Source: Daedaleopsis sinensis (taxonomy: Eukaryota > Basidiomycota > Agaricomycetes > Polyporales > Polyporaceae). Taken from it: a stretch of 64,000 bases of DNA. The stretch lies in NCBI GenBank assembly GCA_033807695.1, contig CM066305.1:1054001-1118000 (forward strand). The letters are read 5' to 3'. The notes beneath the pieces are model-generated. The model had not been told where the DNA came from and searched no databases. It saw only the letters and a program-made list of their open reading frames with translations. Of the stretch, positions 22,689 to 35,167 are shown one piece after another. Both the position numbers and the translations under genes were made by a program. Position 1 is the first letter of the stretch, and each line of letters opens with the position of its first letter.

Positions 22689-25600
22689 ATGGACGTTTCA
22701 ACTGCAGCGCGTCCCGTCTTTCGCTCTCCCCGCGACCTTGTACTCTCAGGAAATTTGACGATACCCCAAGTTCTCGAGTGGCATGCTCAAGAGAACCCGG
22801 ACTACGATTTCTTCCGCTTTCACGACGGTACTCAAGTTAGGACAATTAACTACGGCCAGGCAATCCGTTATATTCGTGCTGCAGCGCGGTATGTCAATAC
22901 ATGCGTCGGAAACGGTCCAGGTGTCTGCGTTGCCGTCGTCGCCAACACAGGTACGACCATGACTGATAGTTTTCATTCTCATTGACTTCATTCTTCCCAG
23001 ATACTATCACGTATGTTATGACCAGCTTGGGTATCCTACGCGCTGGGCACGCCATGTTTCTGATCTCTCAACGCAACGTGCCTGCTGCCGTGCTGGACAT
23101 GCTGCGCAAGACGGACTGTCGGCATGTACTTGTTTCGCAAGATGCGCCAGTGCAGAACCTACTTCGGACGGTCGCCAACGACTTGGACGGTCTGATGTTG
23201 CACCGAATGCCGACATTCGAGGACCTTGGTCTTGGGCTGGCACAAGGTGACACCGACGAACCAAACGATTTACCGGAGCAGTTTGATAGGGATCGCATAG
23301 CAATGATTCTGCATTCTTCTGGTGAGTTCATCAAGTACGAGTCACGTAAGGTGGCTCAACATCCCTTAGGTTCTACCAATCACCCAAAGCCCATTAGCTG
23401 GACCCATAAGCGTCTAGTACGCTGGTCGACCACTCCTTGTATGTCGCCCTTCGAGCATATGTGTCTGTGACGGCCTAGTGAACATTAATCCATAGGGTAT
23501 GGCGAAGCCGACATCGGCTCGTCCATCCTCAGCATACACGGCACACCAATGTTTCATGGAATTGGTGTGATCATGTACTGCTTTGCCGTGCGTTCGTCTC
23601 CACTATAGTTCACATAGCAAACGTCTCACTTTCACTTGAGCGCAGGTGAACAACGGTATAGTTTTGACATGCTTCGCGCCATCTTCGCCCCCGACTTTCC
23701 CGACCTCCGAGAATGTCTTTGACGGCTTAGTAAAGACCTCGTCGGAGTATGTCATGGCAGCACCCGCGTTTGTAGAGGTGGGTCCGTTTTCCTTCGTTAT
23801 TGTACCAGTACTTTTCCATGCGTTGTATAGATGTGGGCTCGCGATCCTGCCAAAACCATGTACATGAAGCGGATGAAAGCCCTTGTAAGTCTTCGTGCCA
23901 CCAAACCTCGAGCCTGTTAGATCTCACTCTGGATGAAGCTATTCGGTGGAGCACCGCTTAATCAAGAAGTCGGCAACGCCCTCGCATCTATGGGAATCTC
24001 GCTTTATTCGCTTTACGGAAGGTAATATTCTAGTGCTACCCGTGAGGCTGGGGCATTTTGCTGATTCTGTATTCTCCATAGCACGGAAGTTGGCCCGATG
24101 GCTAGGATGTTCCCTGGTGCGTTCTACCAACCCCATCTGGTCATCCTCGTAGTTTGGCATGAGCCAACGATTCAACCTTAGAAAATCCCGGCACGGACTG
24201 GGAATATTTCGAGCTGAGTCCGCTGCACAAGATGGTCACAACAAGTCTAGGAGACGGCAAGTATGAACTGGTCGTGCTGGTAGGTTGTGGTAGCAGCCCC
24301 GACAAAGTACACATGAGCTGAATTTCGTGTCGGGGAAGACAAACCCTGACTTCCCTCTCCCAATCCTCAACACGCGCATTGATGGAGTTGACGGTTATGC
24401 AAGTAGTGATATCATAGAGCCGCACCCGACCAAACCTGGTCTATGGAAGTTCTATGGACGACTAGACGACCAAATTGTCCTTTCAAATGGAGAGAAGGTG
24501 GGGATCATCTAGCTATACCCATGTATTTAGAATAAGACTCATCTAGATGGTCCTTTCAGACGAATCCCGGACCTATTGGTCAGTCTGATTTTCTTCAATA
24601 TGGCCAGAGCTCATTGTCTGGTTGCAGAGGATATCATCAACGAAGACCCACATGTCCGAGCCTGCATCATATTCGGGATGGGCAAGTTTCAAAACGGAGT
24701 GCTCATCCAGCCTGAGCCAGAGTCTATGTTCGATCCGCAGGATCTCACAAAGCTGCAAGAATTCAGGAACAAGATCTGGTACGCCTGGAGGCTCTCGTGT
24801 CGAAGTCATTGCTGAGAGGGCCGGTCGCAGGCAAACCGTCGAGCGCGCGAACGCAGTCGCACCGCAGCACTCCCGCCTCTTCAAGGAGGTATGCAAAACG
24901 CAATGCATGTAACCAACAAAAAATCCTCATGCACTCGTGCTAGATGGTTATGGTGGTCTCCCCATCCAAGCTGTTCACATACAACATCAAGGGCTACCCG
25001 CGTCGAAAAGTGATTCTCCAAGAATACCACGAAGAGATCGAGGCGTTGTACGCAGAGGTGGAGCAAAGCACCCAGAGCGATGTGGCTGCGCCTGTCGAGT
25101 GGGATGCCGCGAAGACGCAGGCCTTTGTGCGCACCGTCATCGAGAAGGTCGTAAATCGCTCGCTCCCCGACGATGCAGACTTCTTCCGCAACGGCTGTGA
25201 CAGGTGAGCTGTCCGACCTTGTGATGCGTCAGTTAACTCTTGAAGACCATATCCCCTGCCACTAGCTTGCAGGCAACATGGATCCGGAACACGATCCTCC
25301 GGGCTGTCCGCGAACATTCCCCCGCTGCCGCCCAAAGGGTTCACATGAACATCGTCTTCCAGGCGCCGTCCATATCTGCCTTGACAGACGCGGTCCTCCG
25401 CGCCGTACACAACTCGTCTGCCTCCTCGTCGCAAGGCGCGAGCACCGCCGAAGATCTCGTCCAGATCGCGGAGCGCTACTCTGCTAACCTCCCAGCGCGC
25501 CCCTCACCCCTCCGCTCTCGGGAGAGCACGCAGCATGTTGTCCTGATCACGGGCACGACTGGGGGATTCGGATGTGACGTGCTTGAGCACTTGCTGCGCG

Positions 25601-26908
25601 ACAAGATAGTGACGAAGGTGTACGCATTCAATAGGCCCGGGACGCAGGCGGAGACCCGACAGCGTGCGCAGTTCGGCAACAGGGGGTTGGACGAAATCTT
25701 GCTTTCTTCCCCGAAATTCCAGATGGTCGAGGCGGCCCTGGACGTCCCTGGGTTTGGCATTGCGCTCGAACTGCTCGAGGAGGTACGTGATGGTCTCAGA
25801 ACTAAGTTTAGGCCTCAGTGCGAACGGTCCATACATAGATACGCACCTCTCTCACGCACATCATGCACAACGGTACGCTACGTTCGCGATGGCGTCTCCG
25901 AATAGATGCTGAACAGTTTGGTCCCGCAGCGTGGACCGTGAACTTCAACCTAACACTGCCGTCATTCGAACCCGACCTGAAGGCCGTGCGCAACCTTGTC
26001 GAGCTAGCTCTGAGTTCGCCATTCAGCGAACCCCCGCGAATCCAGCTCGTGAGCTCGATTGGTGTCTTCGACCGTAAGTCCGTCTGCGGGGGCGCAATCT
26101 ATCTTGCTCGTGCTTTGGCATGCTGATGCACGCGTGACACATGCACAGGCTGCACTATCCCTCCTCCAGTACCCGAGGTTCCACTCGATGCTTCCTCCGC
26201 GCTCGGCACAGGGTACGGCGAAGCGAAGTGGGTCGCAGAACGCGTCCTCCAGACCGTCGCGATGCGCGCAGGCATACCCACCGTGATCGTGCGTCTCGGG
26301 CAAGTCAGCGGGGACAAGATCGGCCATTGGAACGAGCGAGAGTGGTTCCCCGCACTCGTCAAGTCAGCGCTTTCTGTCCGCTGTCTCCCAGATGTGGAAG
26401 GCGTGAGCATGCATCCTTTCTGCGCTGGCCCGTACTCCATTGAGACCTGATGCGACGTGGTTCTGCACAGCGCGTGTCGTTCATTCCGGGATACCCAGCG
26501 GCACGCGCCTTCGCTGAGATGCGCGATTCGCCCGTGCAAATCCTGCACCTCGTCCATTCGAGGCCCGTCGCTTGGCACGACCTCATTGCGCCCATAGCGA
26601 ACGAGCTTGGTGTCCCGCTCGTGCCTTACGATACCTGGCTAGCTGCACTTGAGAAAGACGCGCCAAACAAGGAAGGCGAGGGCAACATCGAGGCGATGCG
26701 AGTTAATCCCGCGTTGCGACTTCTAGATTTCTTCCGCTCTCGCGCGGAGATTCCAGAGGGCAGAGAGCCGCTTGGTATGGCAAGTCTGTCCATAGGAAAG
26801 GCACGGAGCGTGTCAGAAACGCTTGAGAACATGCCGCAGTTGGGAGAAGCGGACGCTAGACGATGGGTTGCGGCCTGGAGGGCGTCGGGGTTCTTGGATG
26901 CACGATAG
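22689..26908 (+). CDS. NRPS-like adenylation-thiolation-reductase (carboxylic acid reductase type)
   Basis: A single-module enzyme of roughly 1,050 residues with about thirteen introns. The adenylation domain shows [11 protein letters not shown] (ATP loop), LYGSTEVGPM and [18 protein letters not shown] (hinge). The thiolation domain has FFRNGCDSLQAT, whose Ser (codon split by the intron near 25205) carries phosphopantetheine. The C-terminal short-chain-dehydrogenase reductase has the NAD(P)H loop TGTTGGFG and the catalytic YGEAK pair (near 26219). Together these activate a carboxylic acid, tether it and release it as an aldehyde or alcohol. There is no condensation domain. The family includes aryl-acid reductases and alpha-aminoadipate-reductase relatives of basidiomycetes; the substrate cannot be read by eye. 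All key motifs are intact and I see no frameshift. The neighbours are housekeeping genes, so no biosynthetic cluster is evident. Confidence 0.88.
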
Positions 26909-27003
26909 AAACCGTCCTGTAAGCTCGAGGAGGAAGGTATCGATGTCGTGAGCACGATTATAGAGTAAACAGACAAGTACATTTGCAGGGGGAAACACGC
27001 GCC

Positions 27004-28608
27004 TCAATCGCTCGACATCCCCGACTCGCTGTCCCCGTAACTCCCCACACTCCCACTCATATCCGTGAACTCAGTGTCCACATCCTCGCTTCCGTAGTCA
27101 AAAGTCATCCCGCTACCGCTCATGGTATCGTCCTCTCCATCGTCCACACCGCTCTCATACTCCGGGCCTTCCGCTTCGGCCTCGAACCTGTCCGCCGCAG
27201 CGACGCCCTCCGCACACCGCAGGCATTCCCATTGTGCGCCCTTCGGACCGACACCAGAACGGTCATCCGCAGTGCGCATCATGCGTTCTGTCAGGCAATA
27301 GTAGCAGTAGACATGTCCACACGATGCCACATAAGGTGTGTTTATCGGAAATTGAGGAACGTAGTCGGGGTTGTCGGAATCTGGCACTGAGGTTGCGCCA
27401 GCTGTGGCGTAAGGGGATATGGCGCTTAAAGAGCTCAGCGCATTTGCGGGATCAGAGAAGTTGAGGTTTGTCGACGCGTTGTCGGCGCAGATGGCACATT
27501 GGTCATCTGAGAGGGCCCAGTATTTGCCTCTGCGAGGCTGTTTTTCAGTCTGGGAAGAGTTGGAGATTCCAGCCAGGCTACGAATAGGAGATGGGAGGAG
27601 CGAAGTCAAAGAGGCTCTTGATATCATTGACGTGAATTGTCGTCTTAGAGCTCGTGTGTTGATCAGTGGCAGCAAGAACAGCAAGAACTCCTAGACATGC
27701 GCAGGGTTTCAGTGAAAAAAGGAAAAACTCGCGATACGATCAATCTCACCGTGAATGCATGCCACACCATCTGGCGGTTCATGAACTCGTAGGACACCTC
27801 CCGCTGGAAATGTCGACGCGCAGATATGAGCCGTAAACGGAGTAGCCGATCTGCTAACGTCCGATACCTAGTCATAGCAGTCGGTGATTAAGCACGCGGT
27901 AGTCGAAGCAAATAGCGTACCGTCCATTCCAGAGGAAGACGATGAAGTTCACTAGCGCGGCAAGTCCATGCAGGGACTCGAGCCGCGTCAAGAGTTCCCA
28001 AGCTTTGCGCCGTCGATCAGAGGACGGTGCATCCGGCCACGCGTTTGAAAGAGCATGTGAGCGTAATCGCGTGTGGAAGTAGGGAATAAAGATCGTCAAG
28101 CTGCTGTGTAGCACCAGCGTTGCAAGAGGCAGCCCGGAGGCTGATAGTCCGGTCAATGAATAAATCTCCAGCGAGTGTGAATGTCGTACCAGTCAAGAAG
28201 CGAGACGTAGCTCGGACGGGTGCATACCGCAGCCCTTGTAACCGCGCTCCATAGCTAGCTCCCTGATTCCACACGGAGAACTTGTAGAGTACGAGGTGGA
28301 TGAGCAGCGTAAGTTCGGGATCAAACTTCGCCTTGAAGGCAGACTGGACTTCGCGTGAGTTCTAGCTCGCCTTCAGAGCAGCAGGCGCGTACGTCAACCA
28401 AGCTCAAGGCTTTCGTCAATGGCTCTTTGAGGAGCTGTATGAGCTCTGCGTCAAGGAGCTCCGCGTCAACCTTGCCGACGCGGGTAATGCGGAGGTCCGG
28501 CGGTGGTGCGGAGGCGATATCAGCGCGTATGCGGGATATATCTTGTTGGGCATTGCGCCAGGCGTCGTGCCAGGAGTTGTCGAGAGGGTCGGAGTGGGAG
28601 GAAGACAT
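27004..28608 (-). CDS. PEX2: Peroxin PEX2, RING-type ubiquitin ligase
   Basis: This is a peroxisomal membrane component of the PEX2-PEX10-PEX12 ligase complex, which ubiquitinates the import receptor PEX5. Exons join as DAELLDAELIQLL, then FDPELTLLIHLVLYKFSVW, then GARLQGLRY, several hydrophobic segments, and the membrane-proximal LYKF/LWNGRYATLADRLL region typical of PEX2. The C-terminal RING reads CAIC, CGHVYCYYC and CLRC, followed by an unusual acidic Ser/Gly/Asp tail of about 70 residues. The start at 28608 (MSSSHSDP) is preferred. An in-frame ATG at 28653 would add 15 residues. The gene is divergent from FRS2, with 208 bp between start codons. Confidence 0.9.
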
Positions 28609-28816
28609 GGGAGGACATGGCTGGACGTGGACGCCGGATGGAGAGACGTGCATTCACGTGCATCCAAAACGCGTCCGCCACGGGCGCCTCTCGAGTCAGT
28701 CTGCCGCTCATCTCGATCTCGCGCTCTTTCTCTCATCTCATCTCTTATCTCCACTTCCTCCTCTCTGGTCTCTTCTGCTCTTTGCTGTTCTTTACTGCCG
28801 CAGAGATCACAACAAA
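28609..28816. promoter_or_regulatory. Shared PEX2/FRS2 divergent promoter
   Basis: A 208-bp gap separates the start codons of two divergently transcribed conserved genes. It must contain both promoters. No TATA box is evident; a CT-rich stretch (about 28715-28790) leads into FRS2. Confidence 0.5.
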
Positions 28817-30936
28817 ATGGCTGAGGCAATCCAGCAACTCATTCTTGACACCCTCGACAAGCAGGGTACGATCAAAGATACCCGGACGCTCGTCCTCCCC
28901 GGGTACAAGGAGCCTGCAGCCACCCATGACTCCCAAATCATCATCTTGGGTGCCTTGAACTCATTGTCAAGTCGTGAAGTAAAATCATCTGCTAGAGGAT
29001 GATCTGCACCGGCTCACATCTTCTAGATGATCACATACACCACTCAAGAAACAGTATCCCATGTCCTTACCCAGGAGGGCGCACAAATAGCTCTGCAGGG
29101 ATCCCATGAGGCGCGTGTATGGAACGCTTGTCCAGTCAAGGGAGAGGGTGCGCCTCTTCCTATCAAGGAGCTGCAGGCGAAAGTCGGCGCGGAGACAGCA
29201 AAGATCGGGCAGGGACAGGCTTTCAAGAACAAATGGATTAGCAAGGAAGGCGACGGTCTTGTGAAGCTCGTCAGTAGCAACATTTATCCTATGAGATTAC
29301 CGGATGTTCTGATCGTGTGTACTAGGCTTCCAGTATCGAGGATACCACACAACTTCAGACGCGTGAGGTCGACTCTACTGGCTCGCTCAAGGCTGGCGAA
29401 AAGGCATTGGCAGAATTGAGGAAAAGGAAGCTCATACAGCAGAGGTATCTGCTCAACTTCACATCACCGTGATTATGCCTGTATTCATGCATACCCAGAA
29501 AGGGCCAGTGGTTCACCGTACACAAGGGCTCACAATTCAGCACATCGACAGCCAAGCCGGAAACCGATCTTACCGTAGACATGCTGACATCGTGAGTCAT
29601 TTGCCTTAGCAAGTATCACAGTGCCGACTAACGTCCGCTTAACAGAGGTACATGGAAAACGGCGACGTACAAGAAGTACAACTTTGAAGCCGATGGTATT
29701 CCACCAAACGGCGGTGCTCTCCATCCCCTTCTCAAAGTCCGAGAAGAGATTCGCAACATTTTCCTGGAAATGGGGTTAGTAGCCCGTTTCAGTGGTCTGG
29801 GCTGCCGATGCTCATGCTGGATACAGTTTCGCGGAGATGCCCACATCCTCCTTCGTCGAGTCCGGGTTCTGGTGTTTCGATGCGCTCTTCGTTCCCCAAC
29901 AACATCCTGCGCGCGAAGTGCAAGACACCTTCTACCTTTCCGGTCAGTGGCGCTCATATGGAGGATTCAAGTCTTACCAAACTTACGGACGAATGATTGT
30001 TCAGACCCCGCTGTATCCCTCGCCCCACCCAAGGAATACTACGAGCGTGTCTCAAAAGTCCACGAACACGGCGGGTACGGCTCAACGGGGTACCGCGCCC
30101 CCTGGTCTCACGACGAGTCGCGCAAGCTGCTCCTGCGCACGCACACCACTGCGTCCTCCGCGTCAATGCTATGGAAACTCGCAGCACGGTGCCGCGGGGA
30201 GGAGGGCGAGTCAGACGCCGAGGCGGCAGTCCAGCGCGAGGGTGCCCACGCAAGCCCCACAGTCCCAGGGGCGAGCAAGGCTGGTGCGGACGGGTTCCGG
30301 CCGGCGAAGCTGTTCTCCATCGACAGGGTGTTCCGGAACGAGACCATGGACGCGACGCACCTGGCCGAGTTCCACCAGGTCGAAGGTGTCGTCGCTGATC
30401 GCGGGCTGACGCTCGCAGATCTCATCGGTGCGCTCTCTCTGCCACCTTCACTTATGATTATGTTGTGATTGAGAGCGACGCGATGTGTGTGTGCTCCCAG
30501 GGTTCATGCGCGTCTTCTTCAAGAAGATGGGCATCGAGAACATCCGCTTCAAGCCTGCCTACAACCCGTACACGGAGGCATGTCGCCCGCATTCCGTTCT
30601 GACATGACACCGGCATTGACCCGTCTGCAGCCCTCGCTCGAGATCTTCGCCTTCCACCCGCAGCTGAAGAAGTGGGTCGAGGTCGGCAACAGCGGCATGT
30701 TCCGTCCGGAGATGCTCGAGCCCATGGGCTTCCCCAAGGACGTCCACGTCCACGGTTGGGGCATCTCTCTCGAGCGCCCCACCATGATCAGGTATGTTCT
30801 CATACCTACAGTGACATGATATAGTTCTTGGACTCATCTGGACGGCTGCAGATACGGGATCAACAACATCCGTACGCTCGTCGGCCACAAGGTTTCGCTG
30901 GAGAGTGTGGAGCGGTCACCCGCTGTGATGTTCTGA
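28817..30936 (+). CDS. FRS2: Cytosolic phenylalanyl-tRNA synthetase, alpha subunit
   Basis: This is the catalytic subunit of the alpha2-beta2 enzyme that charges tRNA-Phe. The start [13 protein letters not shown] precedes winged-helix DNA/tRNA-binding modules. The class II core follows: [40 protein letters not shown] (motif 2 region), [47 protein letters not shown] and, as motif 3, [20 protein letters not shown]. About nine introns were inferred, and the stop is at 30934-30936. Compared with the human subunit there is an insertion of about 30 residues rich in Glu, Ala and Gly between MLWKLA and the [10 protein letters not shown] block, near 30185-30300. The catalytic motifs are intact. Confidence 0.94.
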
Positions 30937-31180
30937 GTGATAGAGAGTGCGCGGAAGAGCAGCCTAACTACTTACCTGTACTGATGTCATCTGGGGTCGT
31001 GATAGCACGAGCAAAGAGTAGAAGTGTAACAATGATGTACGCACACACCATGAACAGGCGGTCGGACGAACTTGTTGTACGGAGATGATTATCGGTGTAC
31101 AGCGATACTTTTCACATCGGCGAGTAAGTTGATAAAAAAAAACATGCAAAGGAATGTAGGAAGATAGACTGTGCGCGTAA

Positions 31181-33830
31181 TCAGAACGAGAAAATCGCAG
31201 CGTTCTTGCGAGAGCCAAACATGTACACCAGGGCCTGGCTCATGAACAGCCCGACGGTAATACCGATGGTGACCGCTATCATGGCGCCTCCGATGTCGAT
31301 GCCGTTCCCCTGGGCGGTGATACCCCCAGCCTGCGACAGGCCAGACTGCACAGCTGCGTCAGCACGAGCGATCAACGAGGCACGACTAAACGCGGCGGCT
31401 TACCGGCACGAGGAACAGCACACCGGTGACCATCGACGTGAACGCGGTGCCGCCCATGCGGCGCGAGTAGATGTTCCCGAGCAGGCCGACGGCGAACGCG
31501 CCGATCGCGGACACGACGTCCGAGCGGTTGAAGATGAAGTGGTTCGCGACCTTGTTCGCCGCGTACGACACGCACGAGATGACGACCATGACGACGAGCT
31601 CCGTCGTGAAGAACGGCTGCAGGTTCGCGAGCGAGGACAGCACGGAGAACGTCGGCACGATGAAGAACTGCGCCCACCACGGGAACGGCTGCAGGTACCA
31701 CGCGAAGCCCGGCGGGCGGTAGCAGCCCTCGACGATGTGCTCGCGCGTGAGCGGCGCGCCGGACGTGAACGTGAACGTGCCGTCGAGCGGCGAGCCGCCG
31801 TTGATGAACGCGAGTGTGCCGTTGTCCGAAAGGAAGGTGCCGGTGACGGACGCGGCGGTCTGCATGCGCGCGGCGAGCGTCTCGAGTTCGTCGCGCGTGT
31901 TGTGGTCAAAGAGGAGGTAAAGGTCTGATCCGATCTGCAGGCCGAACCCCTGGAAGTAAAGAAAAAGATGGGTAGTGAGCAACGGGAACGGATAATTAGT
32001 AATAGCGGAGGTGCGCACAAGAAACAGGGTGTAGATCAGGGCATAGACCATCTTCACGCTACCACAGACGATGTTCTTAGAGGCCAATTCGAGCGAGCTG
32101 CTCACTGTATCGAGATTGAGTTCCCGCGGTAAGACAGGATGATGGATCACTCACGAATGAGGTACCCCGGGAGGATACCGACGATTCCGGCGGAGGATAT
32201 CGCAGTGTAGCAGAAGATCTGGCTGCGTATGCTGCTCAGCCCGCGAGCGGCGAACGAGATTATGATGGTGACCGAGATCCTAGAAGACTTGGTGAGCAAA
32301 TGCACGGGGTCGCAAAGACGCTCCTGCGACTCACTCAAAAACGTTCGCATACAGCTGGCTCTTCGTTGCGACCGAAGTCTGCATGAGGCAGAGGAACGCC
32401 GCGCCGATACCTGCGATCCAGAGGTCCAGAAACGATCCGCCGAAAGCGAGGACGCAGATCAACGCGGACAGGCAGAACGCCAGACTGCAGCGAGTGATGG
32501 TGCCGTAGAGTGGCTTTGCGGCGAGGAGGGTGTCGAGTCTCTCTGTCGCTTTCCGCGCACTGATCTCGTCGTGCACGACCATCCGGTAGATCTGGTGCAC
32601 CTCGTGCAGACTGCCGAGCGAGAGGCGGCCTCCGCACTTGATGAAGTGCATCTCGGACGTCTTCGTGTCCCCGTCGCCGAAGGAGCAGATGATGACGCCG
32701 GGAATGTGGATGAACTCGGCGTCCACCTCGAGGATGCGTGCCGCGGAGAGGAGCTGCGACTCTATGCGGTGCGACGGCGCGCCGAACGTCATGAGCGTTT
32801 TCGCCAGACGCATGAGGAACGTCTGCCTGTTGACGAGAGCTGCATGTATGCGCATGATGAGCGGGCGAGACGGTCAGAGAAGAGGCATGGATGACCCACA
32901 GCTGATGTTGAATTCGATCCGGATCCGCTGTTGGTACTTGCGGCGGGCCTTGTAGTTCATCTGCTTCAAGCATGCCTTCTCGATGTCCGCCGGGTCGTCG
33001 AGCTGCTTCTTGCGCTCCCCGGTCACCGTCGGGTCGTCGGGGTCGAGGACCTGAGAGCCATCAGAGCCCAGAGAGTCCGCACGCCGGAAATCGGGTCGCG
33101 AAGACTCTGAGCCATCCGAGTCCATCGAGTCGAACCTGTTGAAACGGTGGCGCACATTGACGCTCCTGTCTGTGGGCCCCCGCCGGTCGTCGTCGTCGTC
33201 GCTCCCTTGCTCGTTGGCATATAGGTCGATGATGTTCGAGAGCGCGCCGTGATGTCTATCCGTCCGGTTGCCCAGATTGCAGTCCCCACCATCGGATGGG
33301 CCTTGTTCCCTCCGCTTCATGTCGCTGTCGCTGTAGGAAGGAGGAGCTGTCGCGCCGGAGCGATCTCCCCCGCGAGCTTGGTTGGGCGCACTGATCTCGT
33401 ACGAGGGACGATACGACGAGAACGAGTGCTTGGGGTCATCTTTTGCCAGCCCTGCCTGCCCCTCCTTGCTATTGTCGCGTGTAGGAGCAAGAGTCACGCT
33501 GCTAGCTTGCGAAGGCCGGTGGACTCCATAGTCTTCGGTGCGCGGAGAGACAGCACGATCGAATCGGGGAAAGAGAGGCGACTCGAGAGGGGGGTTCCCG
33601 AAGTCAGGGATGTTCCAGTTAGTCTGAGGAGGCCGCGAGGAATAGGTGGGTTGAGGCGAGGCGACCGTCCGAGGGACGTCCTCCGCCGTGTAGTTTCCAC
33701 CCCAAGCAACGTTTGAGTCTCTTGGAGGAAGTCCCGGCTCGCATTCCTGGAAGCGAACGCGCGAGGCCCGTCTGGGAGATGTGGCTGGCTGACGAGCGAG
33801 GGAAGATTTGGGGGTATCCGCGGAGGCCAT
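31181..33830 (-). CDS. PRM10: PRM10/ThrE-like multipass membrane protein (DUF1212)
   Basis: The N-terminal 320 residues are disordered, Ser/Pro/Asp-rich and probably cytosolic. A ThrE/DUF1212 domain follows, opening with RLAKTLMTFGAPSHRIESQL and containing the conserved IPGVIICSFGDG segment. About ten hydrophobic helices follow, with a loop between (GFGLQIGSDLYLLFDH). Bacterial ThrE exports threonine; yeast Prm10 is a pheromone-regulated membrane protein of unknown role, so transport is only inferred. Introns fall near 32855, 32340, 32150, 31950 and 31395. The ATG at 33830 (MASADTPKSS) is chosen; an in-frame ATG at 33947 is possible. The stop is at 31181. Confidence 0.86.
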
Positions 33831-34537
33831 GAGGGAGCTGGTCAAGGTGCAAGCCTCCAACAGAGCACAGCAGCGCAGGGATTGCTGGAGTGTGGAGGCC
33901 GATGGTGGATCGTTGTCGCGCCGCCCATCGAAGCCGACGATGTTCATATAGTCCGCAGATCCCAAGTCAGCCTCACGTCGGGCTATTCGGTACGCCGGTA
34001 TACTTGCCGAGCGGCACAGCAGGCGGCCGCCTTCATAGCTGTTCGTCTAGCTCATCCTGAATATTGAACGCAGGTTTTGTCGGCGAAGAGAGCTCGACAG
34101 AGTGAGTATACGTAGGCGACCGTTTGTCGCAAAGAGCAGATGCAGAAGCTGTGCCATGGCGTTCATTGCCTTTCTTGGACCAAACAGGAGCATCTCATTG
34201 GCCAGGCCCGGTTTCGCCGACAGTGAGACGCCGACCATCTACGAAACGCAACGATTCGGACATGCTGTAACATGTGAACTGCCCATACCTCCTTAAGTAC
34301 TGGTACGAAGCAAGTTTCTATGTATCGAGGAGCCTAGGTCTGACCATTATACTTCTCTACGTCCTGATATCTCCGTGATAGAGGATATTGCAGCTTGGAC
34401 TCCTCACGCTGATCACTGATATCGAGGACTTGGCAGACAACCGGCGTGATCTTCCAAGATCTGCTTCTCTACACTGCGAGTATACATAGTTCAACCTGCG
34501 GCCACAGTACATCTCGCTCACCTCGTCTCAGAGAACC
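33831..34537. other. Divergent promoter region
   Basis: About 700 bp between the PRM10-like gene and the acetyltransferase gene. No gene is recognised, and the short frames lack domain signal. Confidence 0.45.
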
Positions 34538-35167
34538 ATGGCCGACGTATACATCCGCGAGGCCCGCCCCGCCGACTCCCCCGCGCTCAACCGCATCTGC
34601 CTCCTCACCGGCGCCGCCGGCCAGTCCGCCGCACCCCTCCACGCCCACGGCGAGCTCATCGGCCTCATGTACGCAGACCCCTACGTGCACCTCCCCGCCA
34701 CCTGCGGCTTCGTCCTCGTTGACCGCGCCGCGGACGCCGTCGTCGGCTACATCCTCGGCGCGCACGACACGCGCGCATTCGAGCACGCCGCGCTCGCCGA
34801 CTGGTGGCCCCGCGTGCGCGCCAAGTACGCGTACCCCCCCGAGGAGAACGACGGCGCGACGGACGCGGACAGGCGCTACATCGCGCTGCTGTACAACCCG
34901 CCGCCCGCCCCGCAGGCGGCCGTGGAGTACTCCCCGGCGCACATGCACGTCGACATCCTGCCCGAGTACCAGCGGCAGGGCTGGGGCCGCCGGCTGCTCG
35001 CGCGGCTCGTCGAGCATCTGCGGGACAAGCACGGGCTCGAGAGGCTGTGGCTGAGGATGGACGTGAAGAACGGGGGCGCGAAGGTGTTTTATGACCGGTT
35101 GGGGTTCAAGGAGCTGGCGGGCGCGCCGGCGGGCACTTTGGGTCTGGAGTTCAAGGACTTCGTGTAA
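34538..35167 (+). CDS. GNAT-family N-acetyltransferase
   Basis: An intronless gene of 209 residues and very high GC. It opens MADVYIREARPADSPAL, the usual first strand and helix of a GNAT fold. It has GFVLVDRAADAVVGYILG in the central strands, MHVDILPEYQRQGWGRRLLARL as the acetyl-CoA motif A (Q/RxxGxG) and VKNGGAKVFYDRLGFKEL as motif B. An insert with Tyr/Trp (DWWPRVRAKYAYP) resembles the acetyltransferase-like module of O-GlcNAcase-related GNATs. The substrate is unknown. The stop is at 35165-35167. Confidence 0.85.
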   Translation: MADVYIREARPADSPALNRICLLTGAAGQSAAPLHAHGELIGLMYADPYVHLPATCGFVLVDRAADAVVGYILGAHDTRAFEHAALADWWPRVRAKYAYPPEENDGATDADRRYIALLYNPPPAPQAAVEYSPAHMHVDILPEYQRQGWGRRLLARLVEHLRDKHGLERLWLRMDVKNGGAKVFYDRLGFKELAGAPAGTLGLEFKDFV

